From NCBI RefSeq assembly GCF_014230305.1, contig NZ_JACLAU010000006.1:1-64000 (forward strand): a stretch of DNA of 64,000 nt, written 5' to 3'. This DNA comes from Novosphingobium aerophilum (GTDB lineage Bacteria; Pseudomonadota; Alphaproteobacteria; Sphingomonadales; Sphingomonadaceae). Each line of letters opens with the position of its first letter. Within the stretch, counting starts at the first letter, position 1. This document shows, piece by piece, positions 42,168 to 51,190 of this stretch. Under the pieces are notes generated by a model. It was not told the origin of the DNA and did no database searches. It saw nothing but the letters and a program-made list of their open reading frames with translations. Both the position numbers and the translations under genes were made by a program.

Positions 42168-43280
42168 ATGAAGACCCGCGCCGCCGTAGCCTTCGAAGCG
42201 AAGAAGCCGCTGGAGATCGTCGAGCTCGATCTGGAGGGCCCCAAGGCGGGCGAGGTGCTGGTCGAGATCATGGCGACCGGGGTGTGCCACACCGACGCCT
42301 ACACCCTCGACGGGTTCGACAGCGAGGGGATCTTCCCCTCGGTGCTGGGCCATGAGGGCGCCGGGATCGTGCGCGAGGTTGGCGCGGGGGTGACCTCGGT
42401 CAAGCCCGGGGACCATGTGATCCCGCTCTACACGCCCGAATGCCGCCAGTGTAAGTCGTGCCTGTCGGGCAAGACCAACCTGTGCACCGCGATCCGCGCC
42501 ACCCAGGGCAAGGGACTGATGCCCGACGGGACCAGCCGGTTCAGCTACAAGGGCAGCCCGGTGTTCCACTACATGGGCTGCTCCACCTTCTCGAATTTCA
42601 CGGTCCTGCCCGAGATCGCCGTCGCCAGGATCCGCGAGGACGCGCCGTTCCAGACCTCCTGCTACATCGGTTGCGGGGTGACCACCGGGGTCGGCGCGGT
42701 GATCAACACCGCCAAGGTCCAGGTGGGCGACACCGTGGTGGTCTTCGGCCTCGGCGGGATCGGCCTCAACGTGATCCAGGGCGCCCGGCTCGCCGGGGCG
42801 GGCCAGATCATCGGCGTCGACATCAACCCCGACCGCGAGGAATGGGGCCGCAAGTTCGGCATGACCGCATTCCTCAACAGCAAGGGCATGAGCCGCGAGG
42901 ACGTGGTCGCGACGATCGTCCAGATGACCGATGGCGGCGCGGACTACACCTTCGACGCCACCGGCAACACCGAGGTGATGCGCACCGCGCTCGAGGCCTG
43001 CCACCGCGGCTGGGGCACCAGCATCATCATCGGCGTGGCCGAGGCGGGCAAGGAGATCGCCACCCGCCCGTTCCAGCTCGTCACCGGGCGCAACTGGCGC
43101 GGCACGGCCTTCGGCGGGGCCAAGGGCCGCACCGACGTGCCGAAGATCGTCGACATGTACATGCAGGGCAAGATCGCCATCGATCCGATGATCACCCACG
43201 TCATGGGCCTGGAAGAGATCAACACCGCCTTCGACCTGATGCACGCGGGCCAGTCGATCCGCTCGGTCGTGGTGTTCTGA
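42168..43280 (+). CDS. frmA: S-(hydroxymethyl)glutathione dehydrogenase (class III ADH)
   Basis: Predicted 370-aa zinc enzyme that oxidises the formaldehyde-glutathione adduct with NAD+. Catalytic zinc ligands are C40 (GVCHTDAY) and H62/E63 (GHEGAG); structural zinc cysteines are C92, C95, C98 and C106. [20 protein letters not shown] binds NAD. It pairs with the S-formylglutathione hydrolase gene 140 bp downstream. The pathway would detoxify formaldehyde from demethylation reactions such as those encoded at 51-61 kb. Confidence 0.95.
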   Translation: MKTRAAVAFEAKKPLEIVELDLEGPKAGEVLVEIMATGVCHTDAYTLDGFDSEGIFPSVLGHEGAGIVREVGAGVTSVKPGDHVIPLYTPECRQCKSCLSGKTNLCTAIRATQGKGLMPDGTSRFSYKGSPVFHYMGCSTFSNFTVLPEIAVARIREDAPFQTSCYIGCGVTTGVGAVINTAKVQVGDTVVVFGLGGIGLNVIQGARLAGAGQIIGVDINPDREEWGRKFGMTAFLNSKGMSREDVVATIVQMTDGGADYTFDATGNTEVMRTALEACHRGWGTSIIIGVAEAGKEIATRPFQLVTGRNWRGTAFGGAKGRTDVPKIVDMYMQGKIAIDPMITHVMGLEEINTAFDLMHAGQSIRSVVVF

Positions 43281-43309
43281 GACCAGGTCAGCGACGGGTT
43301 GTCCCGTCC

Positions 43310-43412
43310 CCGTTCGTGTCGAGCCCCTCGACAAGCTCGGGATAAACTTTGGCAAAGAGCCAAAGTCGAGACACGGGCGCGCAGGTGTCTCGACTTCGCT
43401 CGACACGAACGG
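43310..43412. repeat. Nested inverted repeat between frmA and the hydrolase gene
   Basis: Outer 14-bp arms CCGTTCGTGTCGAG (43310-43323) and CTCGACACGAACGG (43399-43412) are perfect complements. An inner stem ACTTTGGC/GCCAAAGT (43346-43366) has a 5-base loop. It resembles a REPIN and ends 8 bases before the next start. Confidence 0.75.
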
Positions 43413-43420
43413 AATTCGTT

Positions 43421-44254
43421 TTGGAACAGGTCTCAAGCTGGCGGGCCCACGGCGGCACCCAGGGGGTCTACACCCACCCCAGCATCAGCACCGGCACGCC
43501 GATGACCTTTTCGGTCTTCGTACCCGACCACGCGCCCGGCGCGAGGCTGCCGGTGCTGTGGTACCTCTCGGGGCTGACCTGCACCCACGCCAACGTCACC
43601 GAGAAGGGCGAATACCGCGCCGCCTGCGCCGCGCGCGGGATCGTCTTCGTCGCCCCCGACACCAGCCCGCGCGGTGATGAGGTGCCGGATGACGAGGGCT
43701 ATGACTTCGGCAAGGGGGCGGGCTTCTACGTCGATGCCACCGAGGCACCGTGGGCGGCCAACTTCCGCATGCGGTCCTACATCGAGAGCGAACTGCCCGC
43801 GCTGGTCGGGGCGCACTTCCCAGTCGACCTGGCCCGGCAGGGGATCACCGGCCATTCGATGGGCGGGCACGGCGCGCTGACCATCGCGCTGCGCAATCCG
43901 GGCCGGTTCCGCTCGGTCAGCGCCTTCGCCCCGATCGTCAGCCCGCTGTCCTGCCCCTGGGGCGAGAAGGCGCTGGGCGGCTATCTTGGGTCCGACCGCG
44001 CGGCCTGGGCCCAGTATGACGCCTGCGCCCTCATCGCCGACGGCGCGCGCCTGCCCGACCTGCTGGTCGATCAGGGCGAGGCCGACACCTTCCTGGACGG
44101 CCAGCTCAAGACCCATCTGCTGGCCGAGGCCTGCGCCGCCGCGGGCCAGCCGGCGACGATCCGGATGCAGCCGGGTTACGATCATTCCTACTATTTCATC
44201 TCCACCTTCATGGCCGACCATGTCGGCTGGCACGCGGAAAGGCTGAGCGCATGA
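43421..44254 (+). CDS. fghA: S-formylglutathione hydrolase
   Basis: Predicted 277-aa esterase-D-type hydrolase that releases formate and glutathione. The nucleophile is S146 in ITGHSMGGHGALT; Asp in DQGEADTFLDGQ and His in GYDHSYYFI complete the triad. YLSGLTCTHANVTEKGEYRA is diagnostic. I chose the TTG at 43421 (EQVSSWRAHGGTQGVY matches the family N-terminus); upstream codons fall in the repeat. The stop overlaps the SnoaL-like start by 4 bases. Confidence 0.93.
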   Translation: MEQVSSWRAHGGTQGVYTHPSISTGTPMTFSVFVPDHAPGARLPVLWYLSGLTCTHANVTEKGEYRAACAARGIVFVAPDTSPRGDEVPDDEGYDFGKGAGFYVDATEAPWAANFRMRSYIESELPALVGAHFPVDLARQGITGHSMGGHGALTIALRNPGRFRSVSAFAPIVSPLSCPWGEKALGGYLGSDRAAWAQYDACALIADGARLPDLLVDQGEADTFLDGQLKTHLLAEACAAAGQPATIRMQPGYDHSYYFISTFMADHVGWHAERLSA

Positions 44255-44667
44255 CCACGCCCCGGGACGAGACGCTGGCGCTGATCGGGCGCTATTACGC
44301 GGCCTTCAACGCGGGCGACAACGCCGGCATGCTGTCCTGCCTGGCCGAGGATGTCGCGCACGATATCAACCAGGGCGCCCGCCAGACCGGCAAGGACGCG
44401 TTCCGCGCGTTCCTGGCCCACATGGACCGCTGCTATCGCGAGCAACTGGCCGACATCGTCGTCATGGCCAGCGACGACGGCACCCGCGCCGCGGCCGAGT
44501 TCACGGTCCACGGCACCTATCTGGCGGACGACGAGGGCCTGCCTCCGGCCACCGGGCAGACCTACGTCCTGCCGGCCGGAGCCTTCTTCGAACTGGCGGA
44601 CGGCGCGATCACCCGGGTCTCGGTCTACTACAACCTGGCCGACTGGATCGCGCAGGTCGGAGGCTGA
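44251..44667 (+). CDS. SnoaL/NTF2-like protein
   Basis: Predicted 138-aa cone-shaped NTF2-fold protein (ALIGRYYAAFNAGDNAGMLS, EDVAHDINQGARQTGKDAF, FELADGAITRVSVYYNL), close to ketosteroid-isomerase-related proteins. It overlaps the fghA stop by 4 bases, so it is part of the formaldehyde operon. The role is unknown; a small-molecule binding or isomerase role is possible. Confidence 0.8.
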   Translation: MTTPRDETLALIGRYYAAFNAGDNAGMLSCLAEDVAHDINQGARQTGKDAFRAFLAHMDRCYREQLADIVVMASDDGTRAAAEFTVHGTYLADDEGLPPATGQTYVLPAGAFFELADGAITRVSVYYNLADWIAQVGG

Positions 44668-44727
44668 TCCTGTCGCCCTCCGGACCGGCCCGGAACGGGT
44701 CCGGCGGGCCTCATGACTTTTTGGGAT

Positions 44728-44750
44728 GCTGATATCAGCTTAAAGCGCTT
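44728..44750. promoter_or_regulatory. Two adjacent palindromes upstream of the TonB receptor gene
   Basis: GCTGATATCAGC (44728-44739, perfect 12-bp) is followed three bases later by AAGCGCTT (44743-44750, perfect 8-bp, LacI-type centre). They lie 125-147 bases before the receptor start and may be operators. Confidence 0.45.
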
Positions 44751-44874
44751 ACGCCGGGCCGCAGGTTCGACAAAGTTCAGTCCATCACCTAACCTGCCGG
44801 GGGCTGGACCTGGCTGGGCGGTGCCAGAACGAATTCGAGGCCCGAGTGGCTCGGGTCAACGGGGGGTACAAGCG

Positions 44875-47568
44875 ATGGCGTCACCTGCGCATACCGGCAT
44901 TCGGCCGAACGTTCTCTTGGCATCTGTCAGCGCCTTGGCCCTGGCCATTCCCGGCTCTGCCTGGGCCGAGGACGTCGGCTCCGCGCCCGCCGCGCGGAGC
45001 GACCAGATCGAGGAAATCGTGGTGACGGCCCAGCGGCGCACGGAATCGCTGCAGAAGGTGCCGATGACGATCCAGGCCTACAGCGGCGCCGCGCTGGCCA
45101 AGTACAACATCGCGACCTTCGAGGATGTCCGCCGGATCACCCCCAATGTCGCGTTCAGCAACAACGGTCCGGGCCAGGGCGAAATCTTCATCCGCGGCCT
45201 CAGCGCCGGCGGCGCCGGCACCCAGGGCAGCGGCTCGATCGGCACCTTCCCCAACGTGGCGGTCTATCTCGACGATCAGTCGATGCAGTTCCCGGGCCGC
45301 AACGCCGACATCTTCATGGCCGACATGGAGCGGGTCGAGGTTCTGGAAGGGCCGCAGGGCACGCTGTTCGGCGGCGGCGCCCAGGCGGGCGCGATCCGGT
45401 ACATCACCAACAAGCCGCAGTTCGGCGGCCTGAGCGGAAGCATCGACGCGTCCTATGGCCTGACCACCGGCGGTGCCCCGAACACCAGCCTGAGCGCGAC
45501 CTTCAACGTGCCGATCATCGCCGACAAGCTGGCGGTGCGCGCGGTCGTCTACAACGATCGCCGCGGCGGCTACATCGACAACGTCTACAGCACGTTCACC
45601 CGGTCCAACAACGATCTGGGCAACTACACGCTGGGCATCAGGCCCAACAACACCGGCCTGTGCCCGAACGGCCTGGCCCCGGGCCGGGCGGGTTATTGCA
45701 CCGTCGGCAATGCGCCGCAGATCAACAATTCCTCGGTCGCCGCCAAGGACCAGAACCCGGTCACTTACCAGGGTGTCCGCCTGTCGGCCCTGTACCAGAT
45801 CGATGAGGACTGGAATGCGCTGGTCACCCAGAGCTTCCAGCACATGGACGCGCAGGGCGTGTTCTTCGAAACGCCGACCGGGGCCGACTTTCAGCCGCTG
45901 CAGCGGATGCAGACCACCACCTTCTCGCCGGCCTACAACATCGACAAGTTCTCGAACACGGCCCTGACGATCAACGGCAAGATCGATCAGCTCAAGGTGG
46001 TCTACACCGGCTCCTACATGGTGCGGAACGTCTCGCAGCAGATGGACTACACCAACTACTCGCGCGCGCCCTACGGCGTCTATTACCAGTGCACCGGCGG
46101 GACCAACTATGCCTTCGGCGCGGGCAAGCCGGCGACGTGCTATGCTCCGACCGCCAACTGGCAGGACACGGTCCGGAACACCCACCTGACAAACGAGCTG
46201 CGGATCAGCTCGCCCAGCGAATGGCGCCTGCGCTTCATCGTCGGCGGCTTTGTCGAGCAGTTCAAGATCTACGACGCGATGAACTTCAACTACAAGACCA
46301 TCCCGTCGTGCAACCCGGCCAACCTGGCCTCGGCGCTCGCGGGCGGGGCCACCTGTCTTGCCAACCTGCGGCCGAACCCGGCCTCGACCGTCTATTTCGG
46401 CGGCGTCCGGGGTGACAACACCGCCTTCGGGCAGGATATCCAGCGCGGCTATGATCAGCTTGCGGTGTTCGGATCGTTCGACTTCGACATCATCCCCAAC
46501 AAGCTCACCGTGACCGCCGGCGGCCGCTACTTCCGCTACACCCAGCGGCAGACCGGTTCGGTGTTCAGCAGCTTCGACGGTTGCGTGAATGTCGCGAACG
46601 GCAACTGCACCCCGGGCAACAACCTTGACGCCAAGAACCTGCGATCCGTCTACACCGGGTTCAGGGGACGGGCCAACGTGACCTACCAGGTCACGCCGGA
46701 CACCATGCTCTACTACACCTTCTCCGAAGGGTTCCGTCCGGGCGGGTTCAACCGGTCATCCAACCAGCGGGCCCGGCTGAACGGCGTCTTCCAGTTCGCC
46801 ACCCCGCTCACTTACGAACCCGACAACCTGACCAATCACGAAATCGGGTTGAAGACCTCACTGTTCGATCGCAAGCTGATCCTGAACCTGACCGCCTACT
46901 ACATGATCTGGGACAGCGTGCAGTTCGGCCTGTTCAACCCGGCGGTGGGCTTCAACTACGCCTTCACGATGAATGGACCGAGCTACCACAACAAGGGGAT
47001 CGAGGCCCAGTTCACCGCGAAGCTCGCCCCCGGCCTCACCCTGTCGGGCGCCGGGGCCTACAACCGCAACCGCCAGTCCAATTCGCCGTGCCTGATCAAC
47101 AACAATCCGGCCTCGCCGGGCGTGGGCAAGTGCATCACCCAGTTCACCTCGCAAGGCGTGACCGCGCCCTTCGCCAACCCGTTTGGCCAGGTTGGCGGGG
47201 TCGGGGCCTTCTCGCCGGAATTCCAGGGCAGCCTGCAGGGCCGCTATGAATGGATGGTCGGTTCGAACCTGGCGCACATCGCGGTGGGCATGACTCACGT
47301 CGGCAAGATGTTCAACCAGCCCTCGTCCTACACCTCGGGCGCTGGTGTGCTGATCCCGACTTCGACCCTGCTGCGCTACGAACAGCCCGCCTATACGACC
47401 TTCGATCTGAGCGTCGGGCTGACGCGGGACAACTGGCGCGCCGAAGTCTTCGTGTCGAACCTGACCAATTCGCAGGCCAGCACCTTCACCAGCGCGGCGC
47501 AATACATCAAGATGCAAACGCCCTTGCGCCCCCGGGTGATCTCTTTCAAGGTGGGCACCAGCTTCTGA
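44875..47568 (+). CDS. TonB-dependent outer-membrane receptor
   Basis: Predicted 897-aa receptor. Signal peptide at about 1-31 (ASVSALALAIPGSAWA), then QIEEIVVTAQRR, a plug domain (VPMTIQAYSG, IRGLSAGGAG, VEVLEGPQGTLFGGGAQAGAI) and a 22-strand-type barrel ending in an aromatic C-terminus (SFKVGTSF). It belongs to the large sphingomonad group that imports diverse organic substrates. An isolated gene with its own palindromic upstream region and a strong terminator; substrate unknown. Confidence 0.9.
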   Translation: MASPAHTGIRPNVLLASVSALALAIPGSAWAEDVGSAPAARSDQIEEIVVTAQRRTESLQKVPMTIQAYSGAALAKYNIATFEDVRRITPNVAFSNNGPGQGEIFIRGLSAGGAGTQGSGSIGTFPNVAVYLDDQSMQFPGRNADIFMADMERVEVLEGPQGTLFGGGAQAGAIRYITNKPQFGGLSGSIDASYGLTTGGAPNTSLSATFNVPIIADKLAVRAVVYNDRRGGYIDNVYSTFTRSNNDLGNYTLGIRPNNTGLCPNGLAPGRAGYCTVGNAPQINNSSVAAKDQNPVTYQGVRLSALYQIDEDWNALVTQSFQHMDAQGVFFETPTGADFQPLQRMQTTTFSPAYNIDKFSNTALTINGKIDQLKVVYTGSYMVRNVSQQMDYTNYSRAPYGVYYQCTGGTNYAFGAGKPATCYAPTANWQDTVRNTHLTNELRISSPSEWRLRFIVGGFVEQFKIYDAMNFNYKTIPSCNPANLASALAGGATCLANLRPNPASTVYFGGVRGDNTAFGQDIQRGYDQLAVFGSFDFDIIPNKLTVTAGGRYFRYTQRQTGSVFSSFDGCVNVANGNCTPGNNLDAKNLRSVYTGFRGRANVTYQVTPDTMLYYTFSEGFRPGGFNRSSNQRARLNGVFQFATPLTYEPDNLTNHEIGLKTSLFDRKLILNLTAYYMIWDSVQFGLFNPAVGFNYAFTMNGPSYHNKGIEAQFTAKLAPGLTLSGAGAYNRNRQSNSPCLINNNPASPGVGKCITQFTSQGVTAPFANPFGQVGGVGAFSPEFQGSLQGRYEWMVGSNLAHIAVGMTHVGKMFNQPSSYTSGAGVLIPTSTLLRYEQPAYTTFDLSVGLTRDNWRAEVFVSNLTNSQASTFTSAAQYIKMQTPLRPRVISFKVGTSF

Positions 47569-47598
47569 TCGCACCCGCTGGACCACCGGAATGAACCG

Positions 47599-47625
47599 AA
47601 AGGGCGGGGGCGATCCCCGCCCTTT
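47599..47625 (+). terminator. Terminator after the TonB receptor gene
   Basis: Perfect 11-bp stem AAAGGGCGGGG/CCCCGCCCTTT with a 5-base loop, starting 31 bases after the receptor stop. Confidence 0.8.
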
Positions 47626-47683
47626 CCACCTGTGATCGGGGCGCTTTCTGCGGGACACGTCCATCCATCGGCCACCGAACCCC

Positions 47684-49669
47684 ATGCTGACCCCATCCTC
47701 CGCTCCGTCCGAGCTTGAACGCGCCCGGGCCCTGGTCGCATCGGGGCGTTTTGCCGAGGCCCTGGCCCCGGCCCGCCGCCAGCTTGAGGCCAGCCCCACC
47801 GATCGCGATGCCCTGCTGGTCGAAGCGCAGAGCCTGCGGCACCTGAAGCAGATCGATGCCGCGCTGGCCGCCCTGGACCGGCTCGAGGCGGCCCATCCCC
47901 ATTTCAGCCGGTTGCACCAGGAGCGCGGCCTTTGCCGGGTCGCGCTGCGCGATGCCCCGGGCGCCATCGACAGCCTGCTGCGCGCGGTCAACATCAACCC
48001 GGCGCTGGTGGCGGCCTGGCAAATGCTCGCCGGGCTCTACCGGCTGGTCGGGGACCAGGATAACGCCGCCCTGGCCGACAACCATGTGGCGATCCTCACG
48101 GCCTTGCCGCCCGATGTCGTCACCGCCACGGCGCTCTATTCGGACGGCGATCTCGAACCGGCCGAGGTGATGGTCCGGCACTTTCTCCAGACCCATGGCC
48201 ACAATGCCGAAGCGATGCGGCTGCTCGCCAAGATCGGCATTGCCCGCGACGTGCTGGACGATGCCGAACTGCTGCTGGCCGGGGCGCTCGAACTGTCCCC
48301 CGATTACCGCGCGGCGCGCTTCGACTATGCGCACACCCTGGCCCTGCGCCACAAGTACGTGGAGGCGCGCGAGCAGATCAACCTGCTGCTGGCGCTCGAT
48401 CCGGACAATTACGATTATCGCGCGCTCGCGGCCACGGCCGCCGTCGGCCTCGGCGAGCATGAGCGGGTCATCGCGCTCTATCACGAAATGCTGCGCGACC
48501 GGCCCGACGATGCCGACGTGTACCTCTGGCTGGGCCATGCGCTGAAAACCATCGGCCGCATGCCCGAAGCCGTGGCCGCCTATCATTCGGCCGCCGCGAC
48601 CCGGCCCGATTTCGGCGATGCCTACTGGAGCCTCGCCAACCTCAAGGTCTACCGCTTCACCGACGCGGAAATCGCCGAGATGCGGCGTCTGGAAGCGCTC
48701 GAGACGACCCGCCTGGCCGACCGCTATCACCTCTGCTTCGCCCTGGGCAAAGGCCTGGAGGACCGCGGCGACGCGGCCGAAGCCTGGTCCTACTACGAGC
48801 GGGGCAATGCCCAGAAGCGCAGCGAGAGCGCGTTCTCCATCGCCGTGTTCGAAACCAACACGCGCAACCAGAAACAGGTCTGCACCCGCGCCTTCTTCGC
48901 CGAACGCGAAGGCTGGGGCGATCCGCGCCCCGATCCGATCTTCATCGTCGGCCTGCCGCGCTCGGGCTCGACCCTGCTGGAGCAGATCCTCGCCTCGCAC
49001 TCGCAAGTCGACGGGACGCAGGAACTGGCCGACATCCCGCGCATCGTGCTCGATCTTCAGCGCGGCCATCCCGATCCAGAAAACCCGATCTATCCCGGCG
49101 TCCTGGCCGACATGCCGCGCGAGGAATTCGCCCGGCTCGGCGCCAAGTACCTGGCCGACACGCGCATCTACCGGCACGGGGCGCCCCGCTTTGTTGACAA
49201 GATGCCGAACAATTTCCGGCACATCGGCCTCATCCACCTGATGCTGCCCAATGCCCGGATCATCGATGCCCGGCGCGAACCGATGGCCTGCTGCTTCAGC
49301 AACTTCAAGCAGCTCTTCGCCAACGGCCAGGAGTTCACTTACAACCTCGAGGATATCGCCCGCTATTACCGGACCTATCTCGACCTGATGCAGCACTGGG
49401 ACACGGCCCTGCCTGGGCGCGTGCTGCGGGTCCAGCACGAGGACGTGGTGCAGGACCTGGAAGGCAGCGTCCGGCGCCTGCTCGATTTCTGCGACCTGCC
49501 CTTCGAGGAATCCTGCGTGTCCTTCCACAAGACCGCCCGCAGCGTGCGGACCCCCAGCTCGGAACAGGTCCGCCGCCCGATCTACCGCGACGGAATGGAA
49601 CAGTGGAAACCGTTCGAGCCCTGGCTCGGCCCGCTGAAGGCCGCGCTGGGCGAGGCGCTGGTCGGCTAG
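47684..49669 (+). CDS. TPR-repeat sulfotransferase-family protein
   Basis: Predicted 661-aa protein. Residues about 1-370 form tetratricopeptide repeats (for example ELLLAGALELSPDYRAARFD, DADVYLWLGHALKTIGRMPE). Residues about 410-660 are a sulfotransferase domain with the PAPS 5'-phosphosulfate loop GLPRSGSTLLEQ at 423-434 and RREPMACCFSNF as the 3'-phosphate site. The family is widespread in sphingomonads, often next to TonB receptors as here. Acceptor substrate unknown. Confidence 0.88.
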   Translation: MLTPSSAPSELERARALVASGRFAEALAPARRQLEASPTDRDALLVEAQSLRHLKQIDAALAALDRLEAAHPHFSRLHQERGLCRVALRDAPGAIDSLLRAVNINPALVAAWQMLAGLYRLVGDQDNAALADNHVAILTALPPDVVTATALYSDGDLEPAEVMVRHFLQTHGHNAEAMRLLAKIGIARDVLDDAELLLAGALELSPDYRAARFDYAHTLALRHKYVEAREQINLLLALDPDNYDYRALAATAAVGLGEHERVIALYHEMLRDRPDDADVYLWLGHALKTIGRMPEAVAAYHSAAATRPDFGDAYWSLANLKVYRFTDAEIAEMRRLEALETTRLADRYHLCFALGKGLEDRGDAAEAWSYYERGNAQKRSESAFSIAVFETNTRNQKQVCTRAFFAEREGWGDPRPDPIFIVGLPRSGSTLLEQILASHSQVDGTQELADIPRIVLDLQRGHPDPENPIYPGVLADMPREEFARLGAKYLADTRIYRHGAPRFVDKMPNNFRHIGLIHLMLPNARIIDARREPMACCFSNFKQLFANGQEFTYNLEDIARYYRTYLDLMQHWDTALPGRVLRVQHEDVVQDLEGSVRRLLDFCDLPFEESCVSFHKTARSVRTPSSEQVRRPIYRDGMEQWKPFEPWLGPLKAALGEALVG

Positions 49670-49732
49670 GTCAGCGCGACGCGTTCAGCGCGCGGCCGAT
49701 GGCGGGGTTGGGTGGGGAGCGGAGGTTCCTGA

Positions 49733-49865
49733 TCCTCCCCCACCGGGGGAGGGGGACCATCCGCAGGATGGTGGAGGGGGACCCCGCCTTGACCAGCTGC
49801 CGTGCCCCACGGAGAGTGCCCCACCACCACCTTCGGTGGTCCCCCTCCCCGTACCGGGGAGGAAG
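49733..49865. repeat. Inverted GC-rich repeat pair (REPIN-like)
   Basis: GATCCTCCCCCACCGGGGGA and its neighbourhood (49731-49765) is complementary, with gaps, to 49826-49865. Each arm is itself a hairpin of the CCTCCCC...GGGGAGG type. It fills the gap between convergent genes. Confidence 0.6.
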
Positions 49866-49949
49866 CAAAGGTCCGACTTCAGGCGCTTGCCGTCGTTCCA
49901 ACCCGCATACGCCGACCCGCGCCCAATACGGCCGGCCGGAACACCGCGC

Positions 49950-50975
49950 TCACCCCGCCAGGCGCGAGGGCAGTTCGACCGGGACGCTCATGTCGCCGCG
50001 CGCCTCGTGATGCGCGGCGCCGCCGGCGAAGTGGCGGATGATCCAGTCGCGGAACAGGAACAGGGCGGGGTCGGCCAGGTCCTCGGCGTGCATCTTCAGG
50101 TAGTAGCCATAGCCGTCGGCGGCGACCGCCTCGAACGGCATGACCAGATTGCCCGCGGAAATCTCGGAGGCGAACATGTCGATATCGGCCAGGACCACGC
50201 CCGAGGCGCCGATCGCATAGCGCACCGCCGAAAAGGCGGTGTCGAAGGCCAGCCCGCCGCGGCAGTCGAGCGCGATGCGCTGCTGGTCGGCATAAGAGCT
50301 CCACAGCAGGCTGCGCGGTTCGTTCTCCAGCTTGACGTGAAGCAGTTCGGTGTCGTTCAGGAACTGCTCCAACGTCTTGCCGCGGTGCTGCTCCCAGGTC
50401 CCCGGCGAGCACAGCGGCGCGACCCGGACCATCCACAGGAGATCGGTCACCCGGTCATCGACATTCGGCCGGTCGAACACGATCGCAACGTCGACATTGC
50501 CGGGCGGCGGGCCGGTGACGTTGGAGGTGCAGACGTCGATGCGGATATCCGGGTGCTCGCGGCGGAAGCCGTGGAGCAGGGGCAGCGCGGTCTGGTAGAG
50601 CAGCGAGGGCGGGATATGGACCCGCAGCGGCCGGCTTTCCAGCGTCTGGTCGCGGACCATGTTGAGCGTCTGCTCGATCCGGTCGAGGCACTTGCTTACG
50701 ACCGGCAGCAGCATCTCGCCCGCGGGAGTCAGCCGCAGGCCGCTGGCGCTGCGTTCGAACAGGGGCTTGCCGATCAGGTCTTCCAGGCTGCTGACGTGCC
50801 GGCTCATCGCGCTCTGCGTGACGGTCAGGGCCTGGGCGCCCGCGGTGAAACTCAGTCGGCTGCCGACCGCCTCGAACGCGCGCAGCGCGTTGAGGGGCAG
50901 CCAGCGCCGGTTGATGAAGCCATGCGGTCCGATCGCGTGCACTCCCATGGGTTGGGCGGAAATTGCGCCGTGCAT
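49950..50975 (-). CDS. LysR-type regulator of the demethylation operon
   Basis: Predicted 341-aa GcvA-type LysR protein. The HTH reads RWLPLNALRAFEAVGSRLSF, then AQALTVTQSAMSRHVSSLED. A co-inducer domain covers about 105-330. Alternative in-frame starts (50948) exist and neither has a strong ribosome site. It is divergent from the Rieske gene with about 215 bp between, so it probably controls the operon at 51.2-61.4 kb in response to its substrate. This is inferred from position. Confidence 0.88.
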   Translation of the reverse strand: MHGAISAQPMGVHAIGPHGFINRRWLPLNALRAFEAVGSRLSFTAGAQALTVTQSAMSRHVSSLEDLIGKPLFERSASGLRLTPAGEMLLPVVSKCLDRIEQTLNMVRDQTLESRPLRVHIPPSLLYQTALPLLHGFRREHPDIRIDVCTSNVTGPPPGNVDVAIVFDRPNVDDRVTDLLWMVRVAPLCSPGTWEQHRGKTLEQFLNDTELLHVKLENEPRSLLWSSYADQQRIALDCRGGLAFDTAFSAVRYAIGASGVVLADIDMFASEISAGNLVMPFEAVAADGYGYYLKMHAEDLADPALFLFRDWIIRHFAGGAAHHEARGDMSVPVELPSRLAG

Positions 50976-51190
50976 TGATCCAGGTCAAATCGAAAAGCGG
51001 GCCGGGCGCGGGCTCGGCGCGGCCAAATTCGCATGACTGCATGACTTAATGGGATTCGCGGCCATGCCTGCCCCGTGCAACGTCGGGGACACGGGGCTCC
51101 GTCGCGGCTCGAGCGAGGGTCGCGCGCGGATGCGCTGCAAGGGGCTGACCCCGGGCGTCCGCGCGATGTCCGGAAGGCCAGGCAAAAAGG

